Assembly: GCA_034008185.1 (NCBI GenBank)
Contig: CM067081.1
Location: 3,719,821-3,783,820 of the forward strand
Direction: 5' to 3'
Source of the DNA: Gorsachius magnificus
Lineage: Eukaryota > Chordata > Aves > Pelecaniformes > Ardeidae
DNA length: 64,000 bases
Part shown: one piece after another, positions 34,890 through 46,417 of the stretch
Position numbering within the stretch: the first letter of the stretch is position 1
Layout of the letters: every line of letters begins with the position of its first letter
Notes under the pieces: model-generated
The model's input: the letters and a program-made list of their open reading frames with translations, nothing else
What the model was told of the DNA's origin: nothing
Databases searched by the model: none
Translations under genes and position numbers: made by a program

Positions 34890-35721
34890 TAACTGCTTGT
34901 TACTGTCACCCATGTAAACTATGGTTATACAAAAGTATAGCAAATTGGTCAATCAGAGAAATCACTGCCACAGCTAAACCAAGTAAAACAAAGCTTAGGC
35001 AGGTGAAAAAAGTTCAGACAGAAAACCTGGCAAGGCTCAGTCCTGAGGCCTTGCAAACCCAGTACATAGCTGATGTTCTGTTGCTACCAACAGAATCCTG
35101 GATCACAGCTCACCTTTACAGAAGACAAGAAACCCCAGTGGCACTACGGTGCCCCAAGCTCTGGTCTGCTTCATCCTACAGCATCCCAGTATCTGAGAAC
35201 AGAAAACCAAGGTGGACCACAGCACCCCGCTGAGCCAGATCACTTTCCTGGACCACCAGTAAGTGCTCCAGAGAAGTATTTCACAAATGCCCAATTAAAA
35301 AACCCCCAGGGTAACTCCAATCTTTTGGAAGACAGCACATGTGAAAGTCTCTCTATAAAATAAAGTGAGATCTCCTGTGGCAGCCCCATGTCAGCAGCAG
35401 CATAGTGCAGAAATGGGAGGAAATTTCAGGGTATTCTTCCTAATCTAAGACACCCACGCAGCACGGAACAGAAGCTTGTCCTAACTACACTCCTGAGAAC
35501 AATTATGGGGGCTCCAGGGAGCCACTTGTTTCAACTTGCCCACCTGGCTGAACAGGTAGCTGCAGCGATTTCCTTACCTCCAAAAGAAGCTGTTCTCCTG
35601 GAGTTCCCCCAAACACTTCCAAAAAGCCTATCCTTGCCTTTGGAGAGCTCAGGCTACAGCAGCTTGCAGGTTTTTCTTGGGAACCAAGAAAAATCCAATA
35701 GGATCCTGGGTCCTATAGGAC
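34890..35721. other. Intergenic, no feature recognised
   Basis: Unique sequence between two plus-strand CR1 copies. Confidence 0.55.
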
Positions 35722-36331
35722 CATCCAACAGGATGCTGGGTTGCATCAACAAGGGCATCACCAGCAGAGATAAAGAAGTCATCATCCCACTCTGCTCAGC
35801 GCTGGTCAGGCCACACCTGGAATACTGTGTACAGTTCTGGTCCCTGCTATACAAAAAAGATGTGGACAGGCTGGAGGGGGTCCAGAGCAGGGCCACCAAG
35901 ATGATCCAAGGCCTGAGAAGACTCTCTTTGCTGTATGAGGATGGGCTGAGAGAGCTGGGTTTGTTCAGCCTTCAGCAGAGGAGGCTAAGAGGGGATCTTA
36001 TCACCACGTACCAGTATTTAAATGGTGGCTACAAAGAAGATGAAGACTCCCTTTTCACAAGGAGTCACATGGAAAAGATGAGAGGTAATGGGTACAAGTT
36101 GATCCTGAGAATATTCTGATTGGACGGAGGGGTTCACAATGAGAAGAGTCAACCATTGGAATAATCTCCCCAGGGGAGTGGTTGATTCCACCACATCGGA
36201 CACTTTCAAGCTTCAGCTGGACAGGGTGCTGGGCCATCTTGTCTAGACTGTGCTCTTGCCTCGAAAGGTTGGAGCAGATGATCCTTGAGGTCCCTTCCAA
36301 CCTAGGATTCTATGATTCTGTGATTCTATGA
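35722..36331 (+). mobile_element. CR1 LINE 3' fragment with ORF2 remnant (group C)
   Basis: It contains NRMLGCINKGITSRDKEVII, PLCSALVRPHLEYCVQFWSL, LEGVQSRATKMIQGLRRLSL and [20 protein letters not shown] in one frame. A stop after LILRIF (36,117-36,119) and a shift then break it before MRRVNHWNNLPRGVVDS. The tail is GATTCTATGATTCTGTGATTC. Confidence 0.95.
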
Positions 36332-36877
36332 ACCCCAAGAAAAGAGGTCCTGCTGTGCATGGAAGTGCTCCCAGGGCTGACCTAGACTTAGATGGGAAAT
36401 AAAGCTGTCCTACTTTCCTCCCTCACCAGCACAAGCCAGTAGGAACTATTTCCCCTACTAAGCAGCAGAAAGATGAAGAGAAATCACAGCTGAGCCCAGA
36501 ACAGCTCATTCCATTCAGGAGCCTCATGTCCCTCTGCCTTACAGTGGTTGCACGCCCAAGTTATTCTGCTAACACCTAAACCAGCTATTTCTGACATATC
36601 TTTGTGAGCAAAAGGAGTTTTGTGCTCCAGCTGTGGATCTCCTTTGCAAAGGAATACCAAAGGTCTTCATCTCCACATGTGTTGCTCTCGTCCTATGTAT
36701 AAATATTCTCAAATACTGTTGGGTTTACACCCAATTTCAGAACCAGGCTGATGCCCATGTTCTTCACATATGTGTGCACAGGCTGGGACAGAGCTGTGAA
36801 AGGAAGCCTAGAGCCTATGTTGGGTGTAGTCATGCAGGTGCCACCTCTTGTTCACATTACCCAGAGGAGGACACAGG
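36332..36877. other. Intergenic, no feature recognised
   Basis: Unique sequence without recognisable feature. Confidence 0.55.
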
Positions 36878-36956
36878 AATCATAGAATCACAGAATTGTT
36901 TAGGTTGGAAAAGACCTTTAAGATCATCAAGCCCAACCATTAACCTAACACTACCA
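36878..36956 (-). mobile_element. CR1 LINE 3' tip (group B)
   Basis: About 80 bp: AATCATAGAATCACAGAATT, GTTTAGGTTGGAAAAGACC and AGATCATCAAGCCCAACC. Confidence 0.9.
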
Positions 36957-38530
36957 AGTTTTCTCTGCCCAGCTATTCCCAAACACATGGTAGTTCTGAA
37001 CTTCTGCTGCAGGTGGGCTCAGAGCCAGCAAAGTGCCCAACGCTTCAAGACTTATGCATCTGAGTCCTCTTTCCAAAGAGCAAGCACGGCTCAGGAACTG
37101 TTTCAGCCTTGGAGCCAGACCATTTGAGCAGCACTGACCCCCGCTACACAAATGCCATCGTAAAACAGGTAAAATGGAACAAAGAGGGTGGCCAGGGTGG
37201 GGGGTTGTTATGCACCACGGTACCAGTTTGGTTTGTGTGGCGATGCCCCACCTTTGAAAAAGAAGTAGGCCTGTTCGTTTAGCATCACGCGTTCATTTTG
37301 AGGGGGGTATTGCGAAGAGCAAGATAATCTCTTTTCCCATCTTACCAGAACGCCTAGAGAATTAGACATTAAACTGTCATCCCAGATTGCTGAAACAGGA
37401 GGTTTCCCGCATGCTGGCAGCACTCCCCTCCCTCCTACGACCAGTTTGTCTGGGATAATAAATAAGTCCCATGAAGAAAAGTCCCAGACTCTGCTTCCTT
37501 GACTCCTGCTCCGACACGTAGCTGAGCTCTAAGCCCCAGCCACCTCCTCCTGCTCAGCCGAAGGCAAACCAGACGTTCCATGAGCTAAGGCAAAAATAAC
37601 AATCAGCTTTTACACTACCGTTCCTCCTTTCCCCTGCCTCCCTGTACTGGAGGTTCCTCTCCGCACTTTGAATGAGGAGGTATGTCAGGCTTGTGGAACC
37701 GAGCCCAAACTTTCCTGAGAAAACACAAGGAGTCAAAGGCATGTTTTGAAAATAAATATCAAAGCTGGCAAGCGAGGGCGCTGGAAGACGGAACCAGCAT
37801 TGTTAGACGCTGGTAGGAGCAAAGTAAGAGGGGATCTGCATGGCAGTTTCACACAGGACTCAGCCTCCTGCCAACAATATCTGGGGAATATTGCTCAAAG
37901 ACCAAAAGAAAGAGCACTGAGCCTTGAGCAGGGAAGAAATTAGAAGTGTCTGTCTCTGCCACTCTGATAACACGAGGAATAATAATAGAGTGGGAGAAAT
38001 AAGTGTGAAGGGGGGGGGGGGGGTGTTTTAAAAAAAAAAAGAAAGAATGAGGAGAAACTGGGCAACAGAAAAGCATGTCAGAGTTATAAAAAGAGACAGC
38101 GAAGGGAATTTTATTCATGAGCTTTCCAAACGCATTTGCCATTATCACAGGCATGAGAATATTATTCTGCTGCTGTCAGGGGGCATGTGACTGGGGCTCC
38201 AGCCGTCAGAAAATCACTGCCAGCTGTCAGAGGGCCAAGCCATTAAGGGCGATGGGCCAACACCAATCAGGCTGTCAAGAAATACACTTTCTTGTCAAGA
38301 GATTAGCAGTCTGGCCTCCGAAGCCTTCAGAGAGCGTTGGCTTCAAAAATGGAGACGGTCATGTGAATAGTGCAGAGTTTCTGGCAATGGAAGCAGCGGC
38401 TTGAAATGCTCCTTTTTAAGAGGGACACAAGAAGGAAGGTGTTATTCTGGTTGGCTCTGGTACATCAGGAGCACTGAAGAGTAGATAGCATCTTTGCTCT
38501 GATGGCATTTAAAAAAAAAAAAAAATTAGT
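36957..38530. other. Intergenic, possible regulatory island
   Basis: At 38,100-38,300 there are three CTGTCA sites (38,173, 38,224, 38,272; MEIS/TGIF-like) and a canonical CCAATCAG (38,263-38,270). No gene seen. Confidence 0.4.
38010..38040. repeat. G14 run followed by A11 run
   Basis: G14 (38,010-38,023), TGTTTT, then A11 (38,030-38,040). A G-run this long is unstable and often mis-sequenced. Confidence 0.9.
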
Positions 38531-38771
38531 ATCACAGAATCACAGAATCCCAGCATGGCAGGGCTTGGAAGGGACCTCGGGAGATCACCCAGTGCCACCC
38601 CCCTGCCCAAGCAGGCTCACCCAGAGCAGGGGGCACAGGACAGTGTCCAGGCGGGGGTTGAATATCTCCAGAGAAGGAGACTCCACAGCCCCCCTGGGCA
38701 GCCTGGGCCAGGGCTCAGGCACCCTCAAAGTCAAGAAGTTCTTCAACATATTCAACTGGAACCTCTTATAT
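38531..38771 (-). mobile_element. CR1 LINE 3' fragment (group D)
   Basis: It begins ATCACAGAATCACAGAATCC, then AGCATGGCAGGGCTTGGAAG and GCTCACCCAGAGCAGGGGGC. Minus-strand ORF2 text YKRFQLNMLKNFLTLRVPEP and [20 protein letters not shown] is intact. It is 5'-truncated at about 38,771. Confidence 0.94.
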
Positions 38772-39649
38772 CCAGAAACACTGCTTAGCCTTTGATCAAA
38801 CGGGCTGATGCACAGGACCAGCCTCTGAGCACATGGCACTCTTTCTTTGGGAAGACTGGCATAACCTGAGCTGGAGCCTGGCTGAATTTTATTCCCCTTT
38901 CCTTTGAGCATCAGCAGTCCCCTAACCTGTATCAGTTGTACCTGGTTGGGGATGTGGCACGTGGTTTGGACTACAGAAGTGATGCAGACGTTTGAGTCCT
39001 AGGGTAGCCCCCCAGCCTTATTCAGCAATGGTCCTAGAGAAAGGCCAGCCCTGGGACCAGCAGTGGTTATTCCAAGGGCCCTTTTCTTATTTTACAGGTG
39101 ACAAACCTAGACTTGGTTTTTGAAGTATAACCTAGAATGGAGACTCGCTGTGTCCCTTTCCTGAGACAGTCACGCTCCAGTTTCTACCAGAAGGCTACAA
39201 AGCCATTAATATGGATCACAGAAATCACGCCGCGTTCACAGAGGGTGTGCTATGGCTTGTGCTGAGCATACTGCATCATGTTTAAACCATGTATTAGCGT
39301 TGCCTAACTTTTAGGTCACACCTACCGTGGCATCTGAACTCCGAAAACCATCAAGTGATTCAGACAGCCCACAGCTGCCACACTCAACACTCAGTATGGA
39401 GGGAAGTTGCCGAGATGGTAATTTGGTCTTGTATCACATTGAGTTACCATTGCAGCCATAACGCCTCAACACAGGCAGAATTCAGAATGTGAGTCACACG
39501 TGTGGTGCAGCTTCATATGTTGTAATTAGGTAATTCACATTGTAATTAAATAATTATATCAGACTTCTGGGCGAAACTTTTCAGAAAAGCGAGTCACGCT
39601 GGCCCCACTCTCACCTACAATTTTGGTATGCCAGATGTACGAAGTTTGG
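38772..39649. other. Intergenic, no feature recognised
   Basis: Unique sequence between a CR1 copy and the second-family LTR. Confidence 0.55.
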
Positions 39650-40598
39650 TGTGGTGGCACCTGGACACTACCATGCCCAGAAGACAACTGTGATGGGCAC
39701 TACCTGGCTGGATGCCGGGTGCCCACCAAAGCCGCTCTATCACTCCCCTCTTCAAGCGGACTGGGAAGAGAAAAGTAAATCAAAAGGCTCACGGGTCGAG
39801 ATAAGGACAGGCAGAGATCATTCACCAGTTACCATCACGGGCAAAACAGACTCAACTTGATGAAATTAATTTAATTTATTATCAATCAAAATCAGAGAAG
39901 GAAGGGATAAAAACTGCTGAATCTTAAAACACCTTCCCCCCACCCCTCCTTTCTTTCTGGGTTCAACTTCACTCCCAGATTTCTCTACCCACTCCCCCCA
40001 ACGGCGCAGGGGGATGGGAATGGGGGTTGGGGTCAGTTCATCACACGTCTCTGCCGCTTCTTCTTCCTAGGGAGAGGACTCTTCCCCTGCTGATGCGTGG
40101 GGTCCCTCTCACGGCAGACAGTCCTCCACGAACTTCTCCACTGTGAGTCCTTCGCACAGGGTCACAGCCTCCTTCCTTTGGGCATCCCCGTGCTCTGGCG
40201 TGGGGTCCTCCCCGGGCTGCAGGTGGAGATCTGCTCCCCCGTGGACCTCCCTGGGCTGCAGGGGCACAGCCTGCCCCACCATGGGCTGCCCCAGGGGCTG
40301 CAGGGGAATCTCTGCTCCGGCGCCTGGATCCCCTCCTGCCCCTCCTTCTTCACTGACCTTGGTGTCTGCAGGGCTGTTTTCTCTCGCATCCTCTCACTTC
40401 TCTTCTCTCTCCGGCTACTGAGCTGCAGCCATTTTTTTTTTCCTTCTTAAATATGTTATCTCAGAGGCGCTTCCACCATCACTGATTGGCTTGGCCTTGG
40501 CCAGTGGCGGACACAGGGAAAAACTTCTGGCAGTTTCTCACAGAAGCCACCCCTGTATCCCCCCCGCTACCAAAACCTTGCCCCTCAAACCCAATACA
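39650..40598 (-). mobile_element. Complete avian ERV solo LTR, second family (copy 2)
   Basis: On the minus strand it starts TGTATTGGGTTTGAGGGGCA and has GGTTTTGGTAGCGGG and TATTTAAG (reverse of 40,446-40,453). A central GC-rich part contains CTGCAGCCC- and GTGGAGG-type repeats. AATAAATTAAATTAATTTC, which holds the polyadenylation signal, lies at about 39,861-39,880. It ends ...CCACCACA. It is about 950 bp long and matches copy 1 (17,293-17,826) over the 5' part. No target duplication is evident, and no internal genes are attached. The frames across it are not genes. Confidence 0.88.
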
Positions 40599-42727
40599 CC
40601 AACTCTCATTCCTATGAATTCATGAAGTGTGAGAGCCTCACCAAGGTGGCTAAAGCAATGGCTTTCCGCAATACAAGCTAAAGTGACTCCTCAAGAGCTG
40701 ATGCCACCAAGAAAGTAGGGTCAGCAGGTACAAAAGCTCCAGAAAACTTCTTTCTTCCTCAGTAATGAGCTCTCCTACTGATCATGAAACGTTTACTGCG
40801 GGAATGACCAGGGGACACAAGTCACCCCAGAAGAAAGCTGCAAGCGGAAACGTATTTCTGTATTTCCTCGTGTTTCTTTTTATCCCCCTTTTAGTTCGTA
40901 GGTCTGAAATACCCCAGCAATGCTAATGAAGGCAATTTGAACTGTCTGAGTGGTCTCCTTTATTAACGACTCGTTAAAGGTTAGAGTGTGGCTGAGGTGT
41001 AAGTTGATTAGCTCACTAGTAATTAACTGATATCCCGAAAAGTAACAAAGGATTTTTGCCAAGTAAATAATGACTTGATCTCTTTCCTCATCTTCTTCTT
41101 CCCGCAGAAAATGAGAGAAATATAATCATGGTTCCTTGACCTGTGCAGAACGTGCTTCGTTTCCAGGCTAGGTAGAAAATTTGCATATGCTTGGGGTAAA
41201 TATGCCATTTTCCCAGAGATCAAGGAAAAAACAGAGCAGCTGCCTTCCCTGCTGTAGGTGCAGTGCAACTGAAGATATTTCAAGTGTTCAATTTTTTAAA
41301 AATCCTTTCAACACTTGACATTTTAATATCTCTCTATCTGCTTACCACGGAGACTTTCGGCTTGCTCCTAGTGCTTTTTCCCCCTGTTGTTGCAGAGCTT
41401 TCCAAGAGCAGCCATACAAGGAAATCACTTTTCCTATCAATGAGACCGAACGCCAGGCGAGGCACAACTGGATGGGCAAGGGTTTTACAGAGCACGGGGT
41501 AGGATATATCGCCTTCCAGCTTCAGACATTAAGTGATTCATTATGCAAGACACCGAGAACGAATGGCTTGTGGGTGCTTTTTTCCCTAAACTGAAGGTTA
41601 TGAGAAAAGGGTGAGACACTGGCAATAGCTAAGTCCTCTAAATCCATTCCCACTGGGGTCTGGAGGTAAAAAATCTTCAGCCCTTATCCCTCACAGACTT
41701 CAGATTAGCCTGTCTTCCAGCCAGTTTCTTGCATCTTGACAATATTTTGCCTTCAAAATTTGCCTTAAGTCACCCTTTTATCGTTGGGACTTCCATTCCT
41801 GCAGTAGGTGGTCACTGATCAGTCCTTGCCCTGTCTCCATCTGATCAGACACCCAAAATGGTATGGGTGGGAAGGAGGGATACGCACCAGGGCTTGGCGT
41901 TTGAAATCAGCGGTGCCACAAACTGTAGCAGCGTGAATGTAGGTGGGAGGAGGCCCCAGCTTGAGGAGCTTTTGCTGGACAGGTTAGCAAACTGATGCTG
42001 ACACCCAAAAGCTTGCTCTTTATGGCCACTTGTCTGCACAAGGTAGCTGCATTACCGGGAGAGTCCAGCCTAATTCACCCAATGGCTTTGGACACTGACA
42101 AGTCACATCAAAAATGGAGACTTCAAAATATTTCCCACAGGGTTGAAATCATGTTTGTTGTACAAGAACTGTCTTTCCTCTACGCCACAGCAATATCATG
42201 ATATGACATACGGATTCTTATTTTAACTGCAAGGAGCCGGCTGTAAGACAGGACCAGCAATGTGTTCTCCTCCAAACCCTTTCTCAGCTCCATTCATGGG
42301 GAGGGAGCTAGGATAGGAAGAAATGGAGAGGAGCACTGCTCCTGTTCTCACCATGTGAAAAGGGCTATTGCCTTTTTTTGAGTCCCAAATGGACTCAGTG
42401 ATGCCTGTTAAAGCACTGGAGAGAGCCAGTGTTCTGGAGTTCTCATCCTCCGGTATATCTCTCCTCCCAGATTTCATATAGGGAGCTCACGTCCTAAGGA
42501 CAGGTGACTCCAGTGAGTGGCTATAATATCCAAAAGTAAGGTTGCTTCCCATAAATGCCTCGATTCCAGCCAACTGAGGTCAAAGCCAGGCCAAGAGTCG
42601 ATTAAGTATGCACTTTCCATGGACACTGCGAGTACAGAAAAACCCAACAGGAGCTTCACTGATGTCAAACCAGAGTGGAGTGCTTTTCAGAAGAGTAAGG
42701 AGTTGGGATTCATGACCTCTGAACATG
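40599..42727. other. Intergenic, no feature recognised
   Basis: Unique, moderately AT-rich sequence without supported features. Confidence 0.55.
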
Positions 42728-42938
42728 AACCAAACATGAGAGAGAAATTACTGACCATGAGAACAGTCAACCATTGGAATAATCTCCCCAGGGGAGGGGT
42801 TGACTCCGCCACATTGGACACTTTCAAGCCTCAGCTGGACAGGGTGCTGGGCTGTCTTGTCTAGGCTGTGCTCTTGCCTCAAAAGGTTGGAGCAGATGAT
42901 CCTTGAAGTCCCTTCCAACCTGGGATTCTATGATTCTA
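42728..42938 (+). mobile_element. CR1 LINE 3' fragment (group C)
   Basis: Plus-strand end from the ORF2 text TMRTVNHWNNLPRGGVDSAT to GGGATTCTATGATTCTATAG. It contains the CTAGGCTGTGCTCTTGCCTC segment typical of its group. It abuts a CR1 tip of opposite orientation. Confidence 0.94.
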
Positions 42939-42987
42939 TAGAATCATCTAGGTTGGAAAAGACCTTTAAGATCATCAAGTCCAACCT
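42938..42987 (-). mobile_element. CR1 LINE 3' tip (group B), inverted
   Basis: About 50 bp: ATAGAATCATCTAGGTTGG, AAAAGACCTTTAAGATCATC and AAGTCCAACCT. It is sandwiched between two plus-strand CR1 ends and joins the first tail to tail. Confidence 0.88.
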
Positions 42988-42996
42988 ATGATACTG

Positions 42997-43168
42997 TCCA
43001 GGGAAGTGTTCGAGTCCCCATCCCTAGAGGGGTTTAAGAGACGGGTAGACAAGGTGCTTAGGGACAGGGTTTAGTGGTGGGATGGCAGGGTTAGGGTAAC
43101 GGTTGGTCTTGGTGATCTTAAAGGTCTTTTCCAACCTAAACGATTCTATGATTCTGTGATTCTATGAC
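42997..43168 (+). mobile_element. CR1 LINE 3' fragment (group B)
   Basis: From CCAGGGAAGTGTTCGAGTCC to CTATGATTCTGTGATTCTATGA. Its last 40 bp are the inverted partner of the minus-strand tip at 42,938-42,987. Confidence 0.93.
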
Positions 43169-44123
43169 CTCACACACCTTCATTCTGCCAAAAAAGCCAG
43201 ACACCTAAGAGTTTGCTTGCTTAAAACACAGACATTTAGAGCTCTTGGACACAAAGCAGCTGAGAGCCATATGGGGTATGACACTGGATCTAGGGAAGAT
43301 CCAGTGACCCCAGGGCATGCTGCCTGGCCTTCAGCTGCTGCTCTGAAAGAATCTCAAATGACACAGGATGCCAGCATTTAGGGAAGTGAACTGAGTCCTG
43401 AAGGCAGGATCCGAACTGAGATTAACACACTTAAATATCGTTACAAAGTTCACGCAAGCCTCTTCATATTGAGCTCAGCCTATGTAAACTAGCGGGCAGA
43501 AAAAGACAGCTTGCTGTATTTTTCCTAAAGAGAAAGCTGTTTACAAGTGTAAACAATGAATCGTTACGGCATTTGCTTTTGCTTTTTTAAAGCACGAGAA
43601 GAATTCCAAAGCAAAAAGGCAGAGCGATTCCCAGATTCCTTTGAAAGTCAATGAGACTGAGGGACATGCTATTTGTGTTTTTGGAAAGCCTCCCGCCCAT
43701 CACAGATTTTCATTTGATGTTTCATCTTGAACTAGTGTATATTTACCATAGACATTTTGCAACTGATAGGGGCTCTGATTCACATATTAAGAGTGAATTA
43801 AGCTCAGCCGACTGGAAAAGTTACTAAGCTGAGCTCTCCTTCAACACTTTTCCCAGCGCCAACTGCTTCTCCCTTGGGAATGGCTGAACAGCAGGTTTAT
43901 CTCCTCCTGTACCAGTTTCAGCCCTGCAAATTAGTGCAAACTGACTTCAATTTTATTTCATGCTAATACAATGGGTGGAAAGCTGCAGGTGCTTGGAGCC
44001 ACCTACGCGTGCTGTCTACTTTCACGGTAGGAACCACTGGATGCACATAAGCTTCAGCTTGATCCACTGCTGCAAGAGAACAAACATCCTGATTTTGGTA
44101 AAATGGGACCTGTTGTGGAGGGG
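43169..44123. other. Intergenic, no feature recognised
   Basis: Unique AT-rich sequence. No gene seen. Confidence 0.55.
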
Positions 44124-44326
44124 ATCATAGAATCATAGAATCATTTAGGTTGGAAAAGACCTTTAAGATCATCAAGCCCAACCGTTCCCCTAACTCTGCC
44201 ATCCCACCTCTAAACCATGTCCCTAAACACCTCGTCTGCCCATATCTTAAATTCCTCCTGGGATGGTGACTCAACCCCTTCCCTGGGCAGCCCCTTCCAG
44301 TGTTTGACAGCCCTTTTGGGGAAGAT
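44124..44326 (-). mobile_element. CR1 LINE 3' fragment (group B)
   Basis: It begins ATCATAGAATCATAGAATC, then ATTTAGGTTGGAAAAGACC and GTCCCTAAACACCTCGTCTG. It ends at CAGCCCTTTTGGGGAAGAT. Its truncated 5' end lies only about 35 bp from the 5' end of the next, plus-strand copy. Confidence 0.94.
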
Positions 44327-44360
44327 CACCTGCCTCAGCTTTTAATTTGAAAGGCTTTGG

Positions 44361-44937
44361 CCAGCGTGGCCAGCAGGGTGAGGGAGGGGATTCTGCCCCT
44401 CTACTCTGCTCTGGGGAGACCTCACCTGGAGCCCTGCGTCCAGCTCTGGAGCCCTCAGCACAAGAAGGACATGGAACTGTTGGAGCGGGGCCAGAGGAGG
44501 GCTACTAAAATGATCCGAGGGCTGGAGCCCCTCTGCTCTGAGGCCAGGCTGGGAGAGTTGGGGGTGTTCAGCCTGGAGAAGAGAAGGCTGCGGGGAGACC
44601 TGATTACGGCCTTTCAGTACCTAAAGGGGGCCTATAGGAAAGATGGGGAAAATCTTTTTAGTAGGGCCAGCTGTGTCAGGACAAGGGGTGATGGTTTTAA
44701 ACTAAAACAGGGTAGATTCAGATTAGACATAAGGAAAAAATTCTTTACAATGAGGGTAGTGAAACCCTGGCAGGGGTTGCCCAGAGAGGTGGTAGAGGCC
44801 CCATCCCTGGGAACATTCAAGACCAGATTGGATGAGGCTCTGAGCAACCTGATCCAGTTGAAGATGTCCCTGCTCACTGCAGGGCGGTTGGACTGGATGG
44901 CCTCTAAAGGTCCCAAAGCATTCTATGATTCTATGAT
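44361..44937 (+). mobile_element. CR1 LINE 3' fragment with open ORF2 C-terminus (group A)
   Basis: About 190 uninterrupted codons of ORF2: [80 protein letters not shown] and [20 protein letters not shown]. It ends in the tail ATTCTATGATTCTATGAT. This is the best-preserved CR1 protein fragment in the window, but it has no endonuclease or catalytic reverse-transcriptase core and no promoter of its own. Confidence 0.96.
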
Positions 44938-46204
44938 CTCAATAGACCAGATCAGATAGGCTAGGAAAAGGATGGAACCTCCCTAAAATCTGCTTTGAGG
45001 ATTGGAGAGAGGACTGAGCCGTCCTCTGCAGGAGGGAACGTCCTGCCCTCGGCAGGTCACGCCTCTTTTCCCGAATACCTGCACTTGGAAGCCCCCGTTT
45101 TCACTGACCCTTTCTAACACTACTCAGGCGGTTGCATTCGTACCCCAGCCCGTTGGTGCTGGGTGCTCACAGCAGCCGCAGAGCTGAAATCTGCGATGCT
45201 GTCATTCACTACTGCAGTCGTTTGCCAAAAATGCATACAATAGCCTTGAAAATATGACTAAGAACAGTCACATTACACGGGCGCGTTTATGAATATTTAT
45301 GCAGCTCTGGGACTCGAGTCCCTTTGATGATGCTTTACAAACGCATGACTCCATTTAACTTGGGTGCAGACGTTTCTGCTTTACCCAGCTCTGAATAGGA
45401 AATCAGTTCTGCTAAAGTCTGCTGAAGTTTCTTCTTCTTCACGTCAGGAAACGACTTCTCCTTTTCACTCATTCAGGTGCCAATACATTTCTGTGATATT
45501 ACTTCAAGCGTAATTATTATCATCCCAACACCAGCGCTCATAAAGAGCTCTTAAACTTCAAGGCACTTTTACAAAGAGTCTGATTCAGCCTCTTACAATC
45601 TTGCTTTTAGCATCTCACGCTATCTGCATATAAATCAACGGGATAAATTACACGTTACACAGGATCGGGCTTGCAGGATCTCGAGGTGCTAATGACCTTT
45701 TTCTGTAACCAGTATGGACTAGACAGTTCAGAAAGCTGCCAGTGACGACATTTTGAGCTGCAGCGCTTGGAAGCCGACATTATCCGGAGACGTGAGACTT
45801 TTGAGCTGACAACCCCAACGCCGGATTCCACGCCTAAGATGTTGTATGCCAAATAAAATAAGATGCTAGATGAAGCACGGGTTCATAATTAATGTAAAAT
45901 TTGAGCAGACGATTTGTGGCACAAAATTCAGCTTTACTTATGCGGCCGATACCTTTATTTTAACATCATTAGAACCAAGTAGTGAAAACACCTTCAGGAT
46001 TTTGTGTCACTTCTACCTCCCCCTTCGTGTGCGTATACTGATGACAGGGAATACGTACAATCTTCTCCAACATATGTAACCCTAATGAGTTCTAATCAAT
46101 CTGTTTGTTAGGTCTCATTTTATGCAGAAATTAAAGAACCAGCAGCACAAGCCATGATAAAGCATTTGCATAGAGCAGGGATAGAGAAAAATGTTCTTCT
46201 TGGA
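44938..46204. other. Intergenic, possible regulatory island
   Basis: 45,180-45,860 is repeat-free and retains several CpGs. It holds ATGAATATTTATGCA (45,289-45,303), two inverted POU-like half-sites. A regulatory role is only a guess. Confidence 0.4.
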
Positions 46205-46417
46205 GTCATAGAATCGTTTAGGTTGGAAAAGACCTTCAAGATCATCAAGTCCAACCACTCCCCTAACCCTGCCATCCCACCACTAAACCCTGGCCCTCAG
46301 CATCGCGTCTGCCCAGCTTTTAAATCCCCCGAGGGATGGGGACTCGACCCCTTCCCTGGGCAGCCCCTTCCAGTGCTTGACACCCTTTCCAGGAAAAAAT
46401 TTCTCCTAATGTCCAAA
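46205..46417 (-). mobile_element. CR1 LINE 3' fragment (group B)
   Basis: GTCATAGAATCGTTTAGGTT, then AAGACCTTCAAGATCATC and CTGCCATCCCACCACTAAAC. It is truncated after TTTCTCCTAATGTCCAA. Confidence 0.94.
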
